Below are positions 43,832 through 52,419 of a stretch of DNA of 64,000 bases, one piece after another (positions within the stretch are counted from its first letter, which is position 1; every line of letters begins with the position of its first letter). Position numbers and translations under genes: made by a program. The notes beneath the pieces were generated by a model. It had not been told where the DNA came from. It worked only from the letters and a program-made list of their open reading frames with translations, and did not search any database. This DNA comes from Mediterraneibacter gnavus ATCC 29149 (GTDB lineage Bacteria > Bacillota > Clostridia > Lachnospirales > Lachnospiraceae): NCBI RefSeq assembly GCF_008121495.1, contig NZ_CP043051.1:2189001-2253000 (forward strand). The letters run 5' to 3'.

Positions 43832-44119
43832 ATGAACTATGCAAAAATAATGGAAAACGGAACTGTAAGAATCAGCTCCATCAAAAAGGAAGGCTATAAG
43901 CCGCTCAAGGAAGAGAAACCAGAGGGATTCAGCAATCTTGTCTTTGTTGGATACACAGAGACAGAAGAAAACGTAATCAAAGAATATGAAGCAGTGGATG
44001 ACGGTATGAGCGCCTACGGGAAATTGCAGAAAGACTTGAAAGCAACGCAGGCGGCGCAGGAAGTCACAGATCAGGCGGTTCAGGAACTTATTCTTGCAAC
44101 AATGGAAGCGGGGGTGTAA
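43832..44119 (+). CDS. Small protein following the fibre gene, 95 residues
   Basis: MNYAKIMENGTVRISSIKKEGYKPLKEEKPEG leads into a charged coil (AYGKLQKDLKATQAAQEVTDQAVQELIL). Proteins like this follow phage fibre genes and are assumed to be assembly helpers. It starts 2 bp after the fibre gene, with AAAGGAGAAGTAAT upstream. Confidence 0.65.
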   Translation: MNYAKIMENGTVRISSIKKEGYKPLKEEKPEGFSNLVFVGYTETEENVIKEYEAVDDGMSAYGKLQKDLKATQAAQEVTDQAVQELILATMEAGV

Positions 44120-44122
44120 ATT

Positions 44123-44218
44123 ATGGCACAGTTTTTGGCAAACAGAATCAAAGGCGGACACTTGACAATTGATGATGTACCGGAGAGCTTAAAAGAACAG
44201 GTACAGGCGTTACTTTAG
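44123..44218 (+). CDS. CD1375/XkdX-like mini protein, 31 residues
   Basis: MAQFLANRIKGGHLTIDDVP and ESLKEQVQALL give the compact pattern of XkdX/CD1375-like proteins (gly-lys turn, T-DDVP, amphipathic end). These sit after fibre genes in many Clostridia phages and have no assigned role. It follows 3 bp after the previous gene. Confidence 0.7.
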   Translation: MAQFLANRIKGGHLTIDDVPESLKEQVQALL

Positions 44219-44232
44219 GTTTAGGAGTAGAT

Positions 44233-44343
44233 ATGTTCAAATGGTTAAAGCAGAGATTCTGCAAACACAAGTATTGCAAGCACTACAACAAGGCTACAAA
44301 GGGATATGTTAGGCGTTGTGTAAAGTGCGGAAAAATTGAATAG
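44233..44343 (+). CDS. Small basic Cys-rich protein, 36 residues
   Basis: MFKWLKQRFCKHKYCKHYNK and VRRCVKCGKIE carry four Cys and two His spaced as a small zinc finger. The TTAGGAGTAG site supports expression. Related mini zinc-finger proteins are frequent in gut phages. Role unknown. Confidence 0.55.
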   Translation: MFKWLKQRFCKHKYCKHYNKATKGYVRRCVKCGKIE

Positions 44344-44354
44344 GTAAGACATTA

Positions 44355-44380
44355 GCACATAGAGATATGTGTTATTTTTA
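44355..44380 (+). terminator. Terminator-like hairpin before scaffold gene
   Basis: CACATA and TATGTG (44356-44371) flank GAGA and are followed by TTATTTTTA. It may lower read-through and separate the portal/fibre block from the scaffold/capsid block. A 10-bp direct repeat, ACCTTAAACA, follows at about 44404 and 44442. Confidence 0.5.
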
Positions 44381-44474
44381 TGCCTTTTTGGTCAGTAGAT
44401 GAGACCTTAAACAGTCAATTCGTGGTGGATGGTTACACACCTTAAACAACCTAATGCGAAAGGAGAATGGAAAC

Positions 44475-45026
44475 ATGAAAACAGAATTTTTAAAAGGACT
44501 TGGATTGGAGCAGGATGTCATTGATAAAATCATGGCAGAGAACGGGAAAGACATTGCCGCTGAAAAGGCGAAGACTACCAAAGCAGAGGGGGAGCGTGAC
44601 AATTATAAGAGTCAGCTTGAGACCACAACGGAATCTTTGGAAAAGTTTAAAGATGTTGACCCAACAGCTATGCAGGGAGAAATTGATAAGCTGAATCAGC
44701 AGCTGAAAGACAAGGATGCTGAGTATGCCGCCAAAGAAGCAGATCGCATCTTTTCCGACACGATCAAAGAAGCAATCAAGACAGCCGGGGGACGCAATGA
44801 AAAAGCGGTCATGGCTATGCTTGATATTGACGCTTTGAAAGGATCGAAAAACCAGTCTGAGGACATCAAGAAAGCATTGGAAACCGTAAAGGAATCTGAT
44901 GCTTATTTATTTGGTTCTAATGAACCATTCATGAACGCAGTCGGAGCAACAGGAGGCGGTGCTGATGTTGGCGGAGATAATATGTCAGCAATCAGAGCGG
45001 CCATGGGGCTTCCGGCAGAAAAATAA
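44475..45026 (+). CDS. Phage scaffold protein (GP20 family)
   Basis: This 183-residue protein has the GP20 form: MKTEFLKGLGLEQDVIDKIMAENGKDI, a long coiled coil (SQLETTTESLEKFKDVDP ... EIDKLNQQLKDKDAEYAAKEADRIF) and a small C-terminal tail. It guides capsid assembly and leaves before packaging. AAAGGAGAATGGAAAC favours the ATG at 44475. Confidence 0.9.
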   Translation: MKTEFLKGLGLEQDVIDKIMAENGKDIAAEKAKTTKAEGERDNYKSQLETTTESLEKFKDVDPTAMQGEIDKLNQQLKDKDAEYAAKEADRIFSDTIKEAIKTAGGRNEKAVMAMLDIDALKGSKNQSEDIKKALETVKESDAYLFGSNEPFMNAVGATGGGADVGGDNMSAIRAAMGLPAEK

Positions 45027-45051
45027 TTTTGAAAGAATGAGGTAATAAGAT

Positions 45052-45909
45052 ATGGTGAACACAATTGCATTAAGAAAAGCATACTCTACGATGTTGGACG
45101 AAGTTTACAAGCTGGCATCTTTGACAGCGGTTTTGGATGGTCCGAATGAGCTTGTGAGAGAGGGTGCAAACGCAAATGAAATTTTGATTCCGAAAATGAC
45201 GATGTCCGGTCTTGCAAATTACAATAAGCAGACAGGATATGTTGCAGGTGACGTGACACTTGAGTACGAGACTAAGAAATGTACTTATGATCGAGGCCGT
45301 ATGTTCACTGTGGACGCTATGGACAATATCGAGTCTGCAGGTGTTGCCTTCGGACGTCTTTCTGGAGAATTTTTGAGAACACAGGTTGTTCCGGAGCTTG
45401 ACGCTTGGAGACTTGCATCTTATGCAGGATACGCACTATCTGCTAATAAAGTGGAAGCAGCGATTGCAGATGCGAAAGCCGGAATTGCAGCAATTAGAAA
45501 AGGCAAGACTGCTATTAAAAATGCGGAGGCAAAGCCGGAAACCTGTTATCTGTATATCTCTGCCGCACTCAAAGGGGATATTGAGGACCTTGATACAACG
45601 GCATCCAAGAAAGTTCTGGAAGGCTGGGCTGGAGTGATTGAAGTTCCTGAGGGAAGATTTTTCGACAAAGTCACGTTGACAGCATCTGGAGCCGGCGGCT
45701 TTACAACAACAGGCGGTAAGAAGATTGATTTCTTGATTGTTGACAAGAATGCAGTAATCCAGAATCAGAAGCACACTGTATCTAAGATTATCACACCGGA
45801 TGCAAACCAGGATGCAGATGCTTGGAAGTTCGGATATCGTACCGTAGGTATCGCAGAAGCGAAAGACAACAAAAAAGTGGCCATCTATGTGCACACTGCT
45901 GCGGAGTAG
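45052..45909 (+). CDS. Major capsid protein
   Basis: This 285-residue capsid subunit of HK97-like fold directly follows the scaffold. VNTIALRKAYSTMLDEVYKLASLTAVLDG starts it; YVAGDVTLEYETKKCTYDRGRMFTVDAMDN and the C-terminal KHTVSKIITPDANQDADAWKFGYRTVGIAEAKDNKKVAIYVHT are characteristic of this group. No cleaved delta domain is visible. Confidence 0.92.
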   Translation: MVNTIALRKAYSTMLDEVYKLASLTAVLDGPNELVREGANANEILIPKMTMSGLANYNKQTGYVAGDVTLEYETKKCTYDRGRMFTVDAMDNIESAGVAFGRLSGEFLRTQVVPELDAWRLASYAGYALSANKVEAAIADAKAGIAAIRKGKTAIKNAEAKPETCYLYISAALKGDIEDLDTTASKKVLEGWAGVIEVPEGRFFDKVTLTASGAGGFTTTGGKKIDFLIVDKNAVIQNQKHTVSKIITPDANQDADAWKFGYRTVGIAEAKDNKKVAIYVHTAAE

Positions 45910-45921
45910 GGGGTTGATCGA

Positions 45922-46302
45922 ATGAATCTGTACGCAGATTATGAATATTATACCTCTACATACAAGGGGAATCTGGCGAAAGAAGAGTTTGAGAAATCCA
46001 TTATGAAAGCATCAGCTTATGTCCGGAGGATTACCTTCGGGCGCGCTGATGACAACATGGAGATGGAAGAAGTAAAGCTTGCCGCCTGCTCCGTCTGTGA
46101 TTTGATTGCAAATGATGAAAAGGTCAGAAGCAAGCATTCTGGACGCGCGGTCACATCCGAAAACACGGACGGATACTCCGTCAGCTATGAAAGCGGAGGA
46201 AACGGAGAGACAGCGGACGATCTGCTTAAAAGGAATATATTTGACACATTGTTGCTTTATCTTGAGCCGACCAGACTCTTGTATATGGGGGTGGAATTAT
46301 GA
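45922..46302 (+). CDS. Head-tail connector protein (gp6-like)
   Basis: This 126-residue protein is helical at the start (MNLYADYEYYTSTYKGNLAKEEFEKSIMKASAYVRRITFGR) with VKLAACSVCDLIAN, as in small adaptor proteins that sit under the portal. It is coupled to the next gene by a 4-bp overlap. Confidence 0.8.
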   Translation: MNLYADYEYYTSTYKGNLAKEEFEKSIMKASAYVRRITFGRADDNMEMEEVKLAACSVCDLIANDEKVRSKHSGRAVTSENTDGYSVSYESGGNGETADDLLKRNIFDTLLLYLEPTRLLYMGVEL

Positions 46303-46634
46303 TAACCAACACAGATGCCACGCTTTACAGTAGGAAATATAACTCAGAAACCAGACTGGATGAGTGGGAACGAACCTACATCCCAGAGGTATGGTGGTAT
46401 AAAAACGAAAAGTCGCAGATCACGACTGATGGATTAAAGCAAGCAGACACCTACACGGTCAGAATCCCGGATACGAGCGCGGAAATCAAGAAAGACGATT
46501 ACCTTGTAAAAGGTGATTGCAAGGTTGATATGCAGACCATCAAGGACTTGGATGGACTGGATAAGACCAGAGTCACGTCTGTAAACTACAATACTTTTGG
46601 CGGCAATCCGCATATTAAGGTGGTGGGAGTGTAA
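46299..46634 (+). CDS. Head closure / stopper-like protein
   Basis: This 111-residue beta-rich protein (LYSRKYNSETRLDEWERTYIPEVWWYKNEKSQ) has no strongly conserved motif. Its position after the adaptor suggests the stopper that closes the filled head. It shares one base with the next start. Confidence 0.7.
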   Translation: MITNTDATLYSRKYNSETRLDEWERTYIPEVWWYKNEKSQITTDGLKQADTYTVRIPDTSAEIKKDDYLVKGDCKVDMQTIKDLDGLDKTRVTSVNYNTFGGNPHIKVVGV

Positions 46635-47023
46635 TGGCAAAAGGAAAAAAGAAATTCAAAATCCAGACTCCGAGAGGATCTATATATACCCAAGCATCCG
46701 GCGGTGGAAAAGTATCAGCAAAAATCGAATGGAATCCAAGCTTTAAGCCAAGTATGGAATCCGGTTTCGCAAATGCACAGTCTTTTGTAGATTCCGAGTG
46801 TATTAGACGGATGGCGCCAGAGACGCCAAAGAGATCCGGTGTTTTGATTAAATCACCCACACTTGGAACAGTGATTGGAAGTGGAGAAATCAATCAGATT
46901 GCGCCTTATGCCCGTAGACAGTATTACGAGCATAAGGAAAAATCACGATGGTTTGAGCGCATGAAGAACCGGCACAAGGACTCTATTCTGAAAGGAGCGG
47001 CTAAGTATGTCAAATCTCATTGA
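46634..47023 (+). CDS. HK97-gp10-like minor capsid/tail completion protein
   Basis: This 129-residue protein has a Lys-rich start and the block RMAPETPKRSGVLIKSPTLGTVIGSGEINQIAPYARRQYYEHKEKS, which marks the minor capsid 2 / gp10-like tail completion group. It overlaps the next gene by 17 bp. Confidence 0.82.
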   Translation: MAKGKKKFKIQTPRGSIYTQASGGGKVSAKIEWNPSFKPSMESGFANAQSFVDSECIRRMAPETPKRSGVLIKSPTLGTVIGSGEINQIAPYARRQYYEHKEKSRWFERMKNRHKDSILKGAAKYVKSH

Positions 47024-47426
47024 CAGCGTCAGATCATACATCCTCACATGCCCGTTTTTAAGTGACGGACGTGTAAACGTGGACTATATTGGAACAGATA
47101 TGGGGTATTCCATCGATCCTCTTCCATGCGATCCGATTATCCAGAGATACATGGATGGTGGAACAAAGAAACAGTTCCAATTCGCATTTACAAGCCAAGA
47201 AGAGTATGACCAAGACGCACGAATTAACATTGAAAATAGCGGATTTTTCCAGAGCTTTGAAGAGTGGTTGGAACAGCAGAGTTTTAATGGCAATCTACCG
47301 GAACTCGGAGAAAAGAAGAATCCAATATCAATCGAAACTTTAAACAGTGGCTACCTGTACGATATGAACGGCGAAAATGCCAAGTATCGCATAGAGTGCC
47401 GCTTAATTTATGCACAGGAGGTATAA
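47007..47426 (+). CDS. Tail terminator-like minor capsid protein
   Basis: This 139-residue protein begins MSNLIDSVRSYILTCPFLSDGRVNVDYIG and includes FQFAFTSQEEYDQDARINIENSGFFQSFEEWLEQQS, the pattern of minor capsid 3 / tail terminator proteins that cap the tail tube. It directly precedes the tube gene. Confidence 0.8.
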   Translation: MSNLIDSVRSYILTCPFLSDGRVNVDYIGTDMGYSIDPLPCDPIIQRYMDGGTKKQFQFAFTSQEEYDQDARINIENSGFFQSFEEWLEQQSFNGNLPELGEKKNPISIETLNSGYLYDMNGENAKYRIECRLIYAQEV

Positions 47427-47428
47427 AT

Positions 47429-47956
47429 ATGTCAGAGAAAAAGTCTGAATTAGTTGGACGCCACAAACGGGTGGCATACATGAACACGGACGCTACTGGA
47501 AGCTCACCAAAATTCGAACGCATGACGAATTTTACAACCATGACAAACGGGAAAAACCCGAAAGAGTATTCCAGACAGTACGTGGATGAGATCGCGGAGC
47601 GTGCAGACGTTGTGGGGTACGCGCCGGCAATTGAATATTCGTTTGACCGGTACACAAACAACCCGGTACACGAAAAAATCGCAACAATCCACGATGGTGA
47701 AAAACTTGGAGATGACGCACATGTAGAGGTTGTAGTTGTCGATTTCTTCAAGAAAAGTGACAAGGGCGATAAGTGTTACGCTACAAAAAGAACCTATGCG
47801 GTTATCCCGGATTCCGACGGAGATGGAACGGATGCGCTTGTGTATAGCGGATCTCTTAAATCTGTATCCGACATCGAGGAAGGATACGTTACAGAAACCG
47901 ATTTTACAAGCAAGACGGTTACTTACGCAAAAGGTGATTACGCAGCAACTGAATGA
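47429..47956 (+). CDS. Major tail tube protein
   Basis: This 175-residue protein starts at MSEKKSELVGRHKRVAYMN after AGGAGGTATAAAT. It continues with KNPKEYSRQYVDEIAERADVVGYAPAIEYSFDRYTNNPVHEKI and beta-rich parts, typical of siphophage tube subunits in this lineage. The position between the terminator-like gene and the assembly chaperones supports the call. Confidence 0.88.
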   Translation: MSEKKSELVGRHKRVAYMNTDATGSSPKFERMTNFTTMTNGKNPKEYSRQYVDEIAERADVVGYAPAIEYSFDRYTNNPVHEKIATIHDGEKLGDDAHVEVVVVDFFKKSDKGDKCYATKRTYAVIPDSDGDGTDALVYSGSLKSVSDIEEGYVTETDFTSKTVTYAKGDYAATE

Positions 47957-47976
47957 AAGAAAAGGAGAGTGAGCCA

Positions 47977-48339
47977 ATGAGCCGGTGGAAATTTAATAAT
48001 TTTGAAACAGACATCGATTTTACAGATGCAGATTTTATGGAAAAATTTGAGGACTGCTACGAGAAAATGGTTGCGAAATCCAAGAAAGTACCGAAAGTTG
48101 GAAAAGTGTCCGAGATTACGAGGGCGCAATGCAAGGTTTTTAATGATTTCTATGACCGATTATTCGGAGACGGAACAAGCGAAAAAATGTTTCTAGGGAA
48201 AAACAGCATGGACATGAGAGTTAAGGCCGCCAATTCACTGTTTGATTTACGGAACAGCGAGCAGTCCAGATATAACAGTATGGTAAACAAATATACACCA
48301 AACAGGAAAGCTAGGAGAGGGGCGAATAAGAACCGATGA
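47977..48339 (+). CDS. Tail assembly chaperone-like protein
   Basis: This 120-residue protein begins MSRWKFNNFETDIDFTDADFMEKFEDCYEKM and has a basic end (KYTPNRKARRGANKNR). It lies between tube and Gp15, where tail assembly chaperone G is found. Its stop overlaps the next ATG (ATGA), so the pair is joined by re-initiation and no slippery frameshift site is evident. Confidence 0.75.
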   Translation: MSRWKFNNFETDIDFTDADFMEKFEDCYEKMVAKSKKVPKVGKVSEITRAQCKVFNDFYDRLFGDGTSEKMFLGKNSMDMRVKAANSLFDLRNSEQSRYNSMVNKYTPNRKARRGANKNR

Positions 48340-48890
48340 ACCTCTTCTATGAATCACTCCCGACATCGGTAATTGTAAATGGAAAGCCTGTGAGAATCAG
48401 AACCGATTTTCGAGAGTATATTTCTCTTTTGGACATGTTAAAAGATAAAGATGTCAAGTCTGTGGATAAGCTGTTGATTTTGAGTGAGTATTTCCTTGAC
48501 GATATCGAAATATCGCAGCCTGCAATTGACGCATTATGCGACTTTATGAGTGCTGATTTTTCAGACGGAGAAGTCAGTCAAACCGGAACAGTGAGGCAAA
48601 AGAATCTTTTTTCTTTTTCCATCGATTATCCCTATATATTATCAGCATTTTTGCGCGATTACGGAATCGACCTGATTGATATTAAATATCTGCACTGGTG
48701 GAAATTTCGAATGCTTTTTGATGGATTATCAGAGGACAATGAGATCAAGAAAAGAATTATGTACAGAGGAATTGATCTGAGCGAAGTTAAAGATCCGGAA
48801 GAGAAAAAGAGAATCCAGAAAATTAAAAAACTGATCGAGTTAAAACAGGAAGAATTGACTGATTTTGAAATCGGTGACGCTTTTATGTAG
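48336..48890 (+). CDS. Bacteriophage Gp15 family protein (tail chaperone partner)
   Basis: This 184-residue protein fits Gp15: VRIRTDFREYISLLDMLKD, YPYILSAFLRDYGIDLIDIKYLHWWKFRMLFDGLSEDNEIKKRIMYRGIDLSEV. It is found before tape measure genes and probably acts as the GT-like chaperone. Confidence 0.9.
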   Translation: MNLFYESLPTSVIVNGKPVRIRTDFREYISLLDMLKDKDVKSVDKLLILSEYFLDDIEISQPAIDALCDFMSADFSDGEVSQTGTVRQKNLFSFSIDYPYILSAFLRDYGIDLIDIKYLHWWKFRMLFDGLSEDNEIKKRIMYRGIDLSEVKDPEEKKRIQKIKKLIELKQEELTDFEIGDAFM

Positions 48891-48897
48891 GTGGATC

Positions 48898-49044
48898 ATG
48901 AAAAAAGAACCAATATTAGTCCGAGATTGGATTAGATGCCCTGTGTGCGGCTGCAAACTTGCTATTGCAGACAATACAGCCAAAAGCCACGGTATCTACG
49001 TAAAATGTCGGACTTGTAAGAAAGAAATAGAAATTAAGAAATAA
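48898..49044 (+). CDS. Com-like zinc-ribbon mini protein, 48 residues
   Basis: IRCPVCGCKLAIADNTAKSH and VKCRTCKKEIEIKK form two CxxC knuckles as in the Mu Com family. Com regulates translation of a phage DNA-modification gene, but no such gene lies here, so the role may be structural or regulatory in tail assembly. Start by ATG after TAGGTGGATC. Confidence 0.7.
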   Translation: MKKEPILVRDWIRCPVCGCKLAIADNTAKSHGIYVKCRTCKKEIEIKK

Positions 49045-49096
49045 AGCACTTAAGTGAGCCTATGAGCCTGTGCTATCCAAGAATAGGAGGGATAGT

Positions 49097-50953
49097 ATGG
49101 GTTATGATGGCTCATTAAAATTTGACACGGAAATAAATGAATCTGGATTTAATTCCGGAATTTCCAAACTTGGTGGAATAGCCAAGAAAGGTGCAGGAGT
49201 GGCAGTTGCTGCGGTTGGTGCTGTGACGGCTGCGCTTGGAGCTGGTGTTGTAGCTGGAGTAAAATACAATGCATCCATAGAGTCTTATCAGACTTCATTC
49301 GAGGTTATGACCGGATCCGCAGAAAAAGCAGCGGAAGTAATCGACAAATTGAAGAAAGTAGGAGCGGAAACGCCGTTTGAACTTCCGGATTTAGCAGATA
49401 CTACACAGCTGTTGATGAATTATGGTTTTAGTGCAGACGAAGCCATGGACAAAATGATGATGCTTGGCGATATCTCGCAAGGCTCAGCCGATAAGATGTC
49501 CAGAATTGCTACTGCTTACGGACAGATGTCCTCCGCTGGAAAAGTGTATCTGGAAGATGTTAAACAGATGATCGAAGCTGGTTTTAACCCACTGCAGGAG
49601 ATTTCCGAGAGCACAGGGGAATCAATGGCGTCCTTGTATGACAGAATAAGCAAAGGGACAATCTCCGTGGATGAGATTACCGCATCCATGCAGAGAGCAA
49701 CATCTGAGGGCGGTAAGTATTTCCAAAGCATGGAGAAGCAAAGCCAGACTTTTAGCGGTCTGATCTCCACATTAAAGGACAACGCACAACAGCTCTTAGG
49801 CGAAGTTGTTAAACCTATATCTGATGGACTCACGGAATCGTTATTACCTGCGGCGATCAGCGCGATTGAGCAGCTTACGCAAGGATTTGAGGAAAATGGC
49901 GTTTCCGGTATGATTCAGGCTGCCGGAAACATTGTAAATGGATTGTTTGCCGGAATAATGGAAAATGCTCCGCTGCTTATTTCTACTGGAATGGAACTGC
50001 TGAACCAGTTTCTGCTTGGAATTGCAACTGGGATTCCGACACTGCTCACCAAAGGCTTTGAGATTGTAACACAACTTACTCTTGGCATCCTGCAAAACCT
50101 CCCACAGTTGATTACGCAGGGAGCGGCGGTAATTACAAATTTTGTAAATGGACTCTTGTCATCACTTCCGTCAGTATTGCAATCCGGTGTCCAGATGATT
50201 TTACGTCTTGTGGATGGAATTATAAACAATCTACCGGCTATCATATCAGCTGCAGCTCAGGCGATAGCACGTTTTATAGCAAGCATTGCAAGTAATCTTC
50301 CACAGATTTTATCCACAGGAATTAAAATTATCGGAGAGTTAGCTTCTGGTTTGATTCGAGCAATACCGAACCTGGTTGGGAAAATACCACAGATCATCTC
50401 TGCGATAAAAGATGCTTTTTTGAGTGTAGATTGGCTCAGCGTTGGAGTTAACATCATAAAGGGCATTGCATCCGGTGTCGCTTCTGCGGCTGGACAGCTA
50501 GTAGATGCCGCTGTGGGCGCTGCTACAGATGCCTTGAATTGGGTTAAAAGCAAACTTGGGATCCATTCCCCATCCCGTGTATTTAGGGATCAGGTCGGGA
50601 AAAACATGGCTCTCGGTATCGGGGTTGGATTTGAGGATAATATCCCGTACAAAGACATGGAAAAACAGGCAAACAAGATGGTGTCCCGGATACAGGGAGC
50701 TGCTCTTGGTGTTACAACGTCTGCAAGCCCGACAGCAAGTGGATATGTTGCTTCCAGATCGGCAGTCAGAACGACAGATAATGGTGAGCTACTCTACGCG
50801 GTAGATCGATTATCCAGACTCGCAAACCGGCCGCTTGAAATTATCAATAAAATCGATTCCGTAGAGACATCCAGAGTACTCGCAACACCAATGGAAAAAC
50901 AAATAGAAAAGAATTCTAGTTTTCGGAAGATGTTAGGAGGGGATAGAAATTGA
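49097..50953 (+). CDS. Tape measure protein
   Basis: This 618-residue protein sets tail length. The N-terminal tape measure domain is clear (YNASIESYQTSFEVMTGSAEKAAEVIDKLKKVGAETPFELPDLADTTQLLMNYGF, EDVKQMIEAGFNPLQEISES). Long hydrophobic repeats (GLLSSLPSVLQSGVQMILRLVDGIINNLP) follow. By the usual 0.15 nm per residue it predicts a short tail near 90-100 nm. GGAGGGATAGT sets the start at 49097. Confidence 0.93.
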   Translation: MGYDGSLKFDTEINESGFNSGISKLGGIAKKGAGVAVAAVGAVTAALGAGVVAGVKYNASIESYQTSFEVMTGSAEKAAEVIDKLKKVGAETPFELPDLADTTQLLMNYGFSADEAMDKMMMLGDISQGSADKMSRIATAYGQMSSAGKVYLEDVKQMIEAGFNPLQEISESTGESMASLYDRISKGTISVDEITASMQRATSEGGKYFQSMEKQSQTFSGLISTLKDNAQQLLGEVVKPISDGLTESLLPAAISAIEQLTQGFEENGVSGMIQAAGNIVNGLFAGIMENAPLLISTGMELLNQFLLGIATGIPTLLTKGFEIVTQLTLGILQNLPQLITQGAAVITNFVNGLLSSLPSVLQSGVQMILRLVDGIINNLPAIISAAAQAIARFIASIASNLPQILSTGIKIIGELASGLIRAIPNLVGKIPQIISAIKDAFLSVDWLSVGVNIIKGIASGVASAAGQLVDAAVGAATDALNWVKSKLGIHSPSRVFRDQVGKNMALGIGVGFEDNIPYKDMEKQANKMVSRIQGAALGVTTSASPTASGYVASRSAVRTTDNGELLYAVDRLSRLANRPLEIINKIDSVETSRVLATPMEKQIEKNSSFRKMLGGDRN

Positions 50954-52419
50954 GCCTATCAGTAAAATTTGACGATCAGGAACTCGGGCGATACTTAAGT
51001 GTATTGTCCGGGTTCTCTCCGTTTAGCGGAGTAAATAGAGAGTCGGAACTCCTTGACGGAGCAGAAAGTGCAAAAGGAGAGGATTTTGGCTACATAACAT
51101 ATAAATCAAAGACGCTTGAAATGCCCTTTGAAATTAAAGGCGATATCTTGGCAAGCTATGACGCGATTCAGAAAATCCTGAACGTCACAGAGCCGAAAAG
51201 GCTTGTGTTTGGGAATTATCCGGATCGCTATTTTTATGCTGTCCCTGACGGTAATTTTGATATAACACAGGTTGCAATGTTTGGGAAAGGCACGATCACA
51301 TGGCTCATTCCGGATGGGGTAGCGTACTCAACCGCAGAATTTACCTTTGACGGAGTACAGGAAGACGGCTACCAGACCATAACCATTAAAAACAACGGCA
51401 CCGAATGGGCGGATGTGGACTATGAGATCACGCACCAGCACGAAAACGGCTTTATCGGACTGGTTAGTCAGTATGGAGTGATCCAGCTCGGCAAGCAAGA
51501 AGAGACAGACGGAGAGAATTACGAAGCATCTGAAGAACTGTTTAACGGTTATAGCTTGTTTCAGGACGATCGCGGCACCTCTTATCAGAATCCAGAAAAT
51601 ACCACACAGGGAACACTCGAAGTCAAGAATGTTGCCGGATATAACGTCATGGCATTAAAAGGTGGACAGGCAACATCCGGATACTGGAACGGTGGAATGA
51701 AAACCCTTACTATCCCGGTGGACAGCGAGGGCAGACGTGGAGCGAAGAACTTTTACTGTTACACCCAGCACTGGTTCGAGACTGGATTGATGGGACAGAC
51801 GGGAGCACAGACTATTGCGTTTCTTACAAGGAAAAATGAAGTGATCTGCTCCATGTCTATTAACAAGAGTGATGCCACAGGTAATACGGCGCGTATCGAG
51901 TGGTTTGCCCCAGGGAACACCTTGCTCAGACGGGAAGAGTTCCAGCCGACAGCCTACGAGGGCAATCCGTTTAACCTAAAAATGGGATGCCACAACGACT
52001 TTTTAAAAGAGGGAGAAAAGCTGCGGATTTTCTGGTATGGAAGTTATATGGAGCGAAACATACCAGAGATTAAGGATATGGAATGCGAAAAAATCCAGAT
52101 CTGGATCGGGCAGTGGGGAGACAGAAACCTCACGAACCAGTACGTCACGCACAATTATTTAAAAAGTATCTGGTTCCGCAAGGATAACGTGGAAAAATAC
52201 AGAGATGTGCCGAACCGGTATCGTGCTGGAGATGTGGTGTCCATAAATGGAGAGAGTACAAAGGTCTATGTTAACGGGATGCCGGCAAAAAGAGATGAGA
52301 TTGATGGATCTAATTATCCAAAAGTTCCGCCCGGAACAACGGAAGTACAGTTCTGCTACTCTTCTTTCTCTGCTCCGCCGCCACAGATTAAAGCAAAAAT
52401 ACGGGAGGTTTACTTGTAA
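50950..52419 (+). CDS. Distal tail protein (Dit), enlarged
   Basis: In this 489-residue protein, the N-terminal 170 residues are the Dit ring domain (SVKFDDQELGRYLSVLSGFSPFSGVNRESELLDGAESAKGEDFGYITYKSKTLEMPFEIKG). Residues about 200-410 form an added beta-sandwich-like domain, and the end returns to a Dit-like strand. Usual Dit length is about 250, so this is an evolved form that may bind carbohydrate. The start is TTG with AGGAGG 9 nt upstream, overlapping the tape gene by 4 bp. Confidence 0.88.
   Translation: MSLSVKFDDQELGRYLSVLSGFSPFSGVNRESELLDGAESAKGEDFGYITYKSKTLEMPFEIKGDILASYDAIQKILNVTEPKRLVFGNYPDRYFYAVPDGNFDITQVAMFGKGTITWLIPDGVAYSTAEFTFDGVQEDGYQTITIKNNGTEWADVDYEITHQHENGFIGLVSQYGVIQLGKQEETDGENYEASEELFNGYSLFQDDRGTSYQNPENTTQGTLEVKNVAGYNVMALKGGQATSGYWNGGMKTLTIPVDSEGRRGAKNFYCYTQHWFETGLMGQTGAQTIAFLTRKNEVICSMSINKSDATGNTARIEWFAPGNTLLRREEFQPTAYEGNPFNLKMGCHNDFLKEGEKLRIFWYGSYMERNIPEIKDMECEKIQIWIGQWGDRNLTNQYVTHNYLKSIWFRKDNVEKYRDVPNRYRAGDVVSINGESTKVYVNGMPAKRDEIDGSNYPKVPPGTTEVQFCYSSFSAPPPQIKAKIREVYL

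Noticed and set aside
47977..48890. Programmed -1 frameshift between the two tail chaperone genes
   Set aside because: The genes overlap by ATGA with a proper start for the second, and no clear slippery heptamer was seen near the junction. Coupled re-initiation is simpler.
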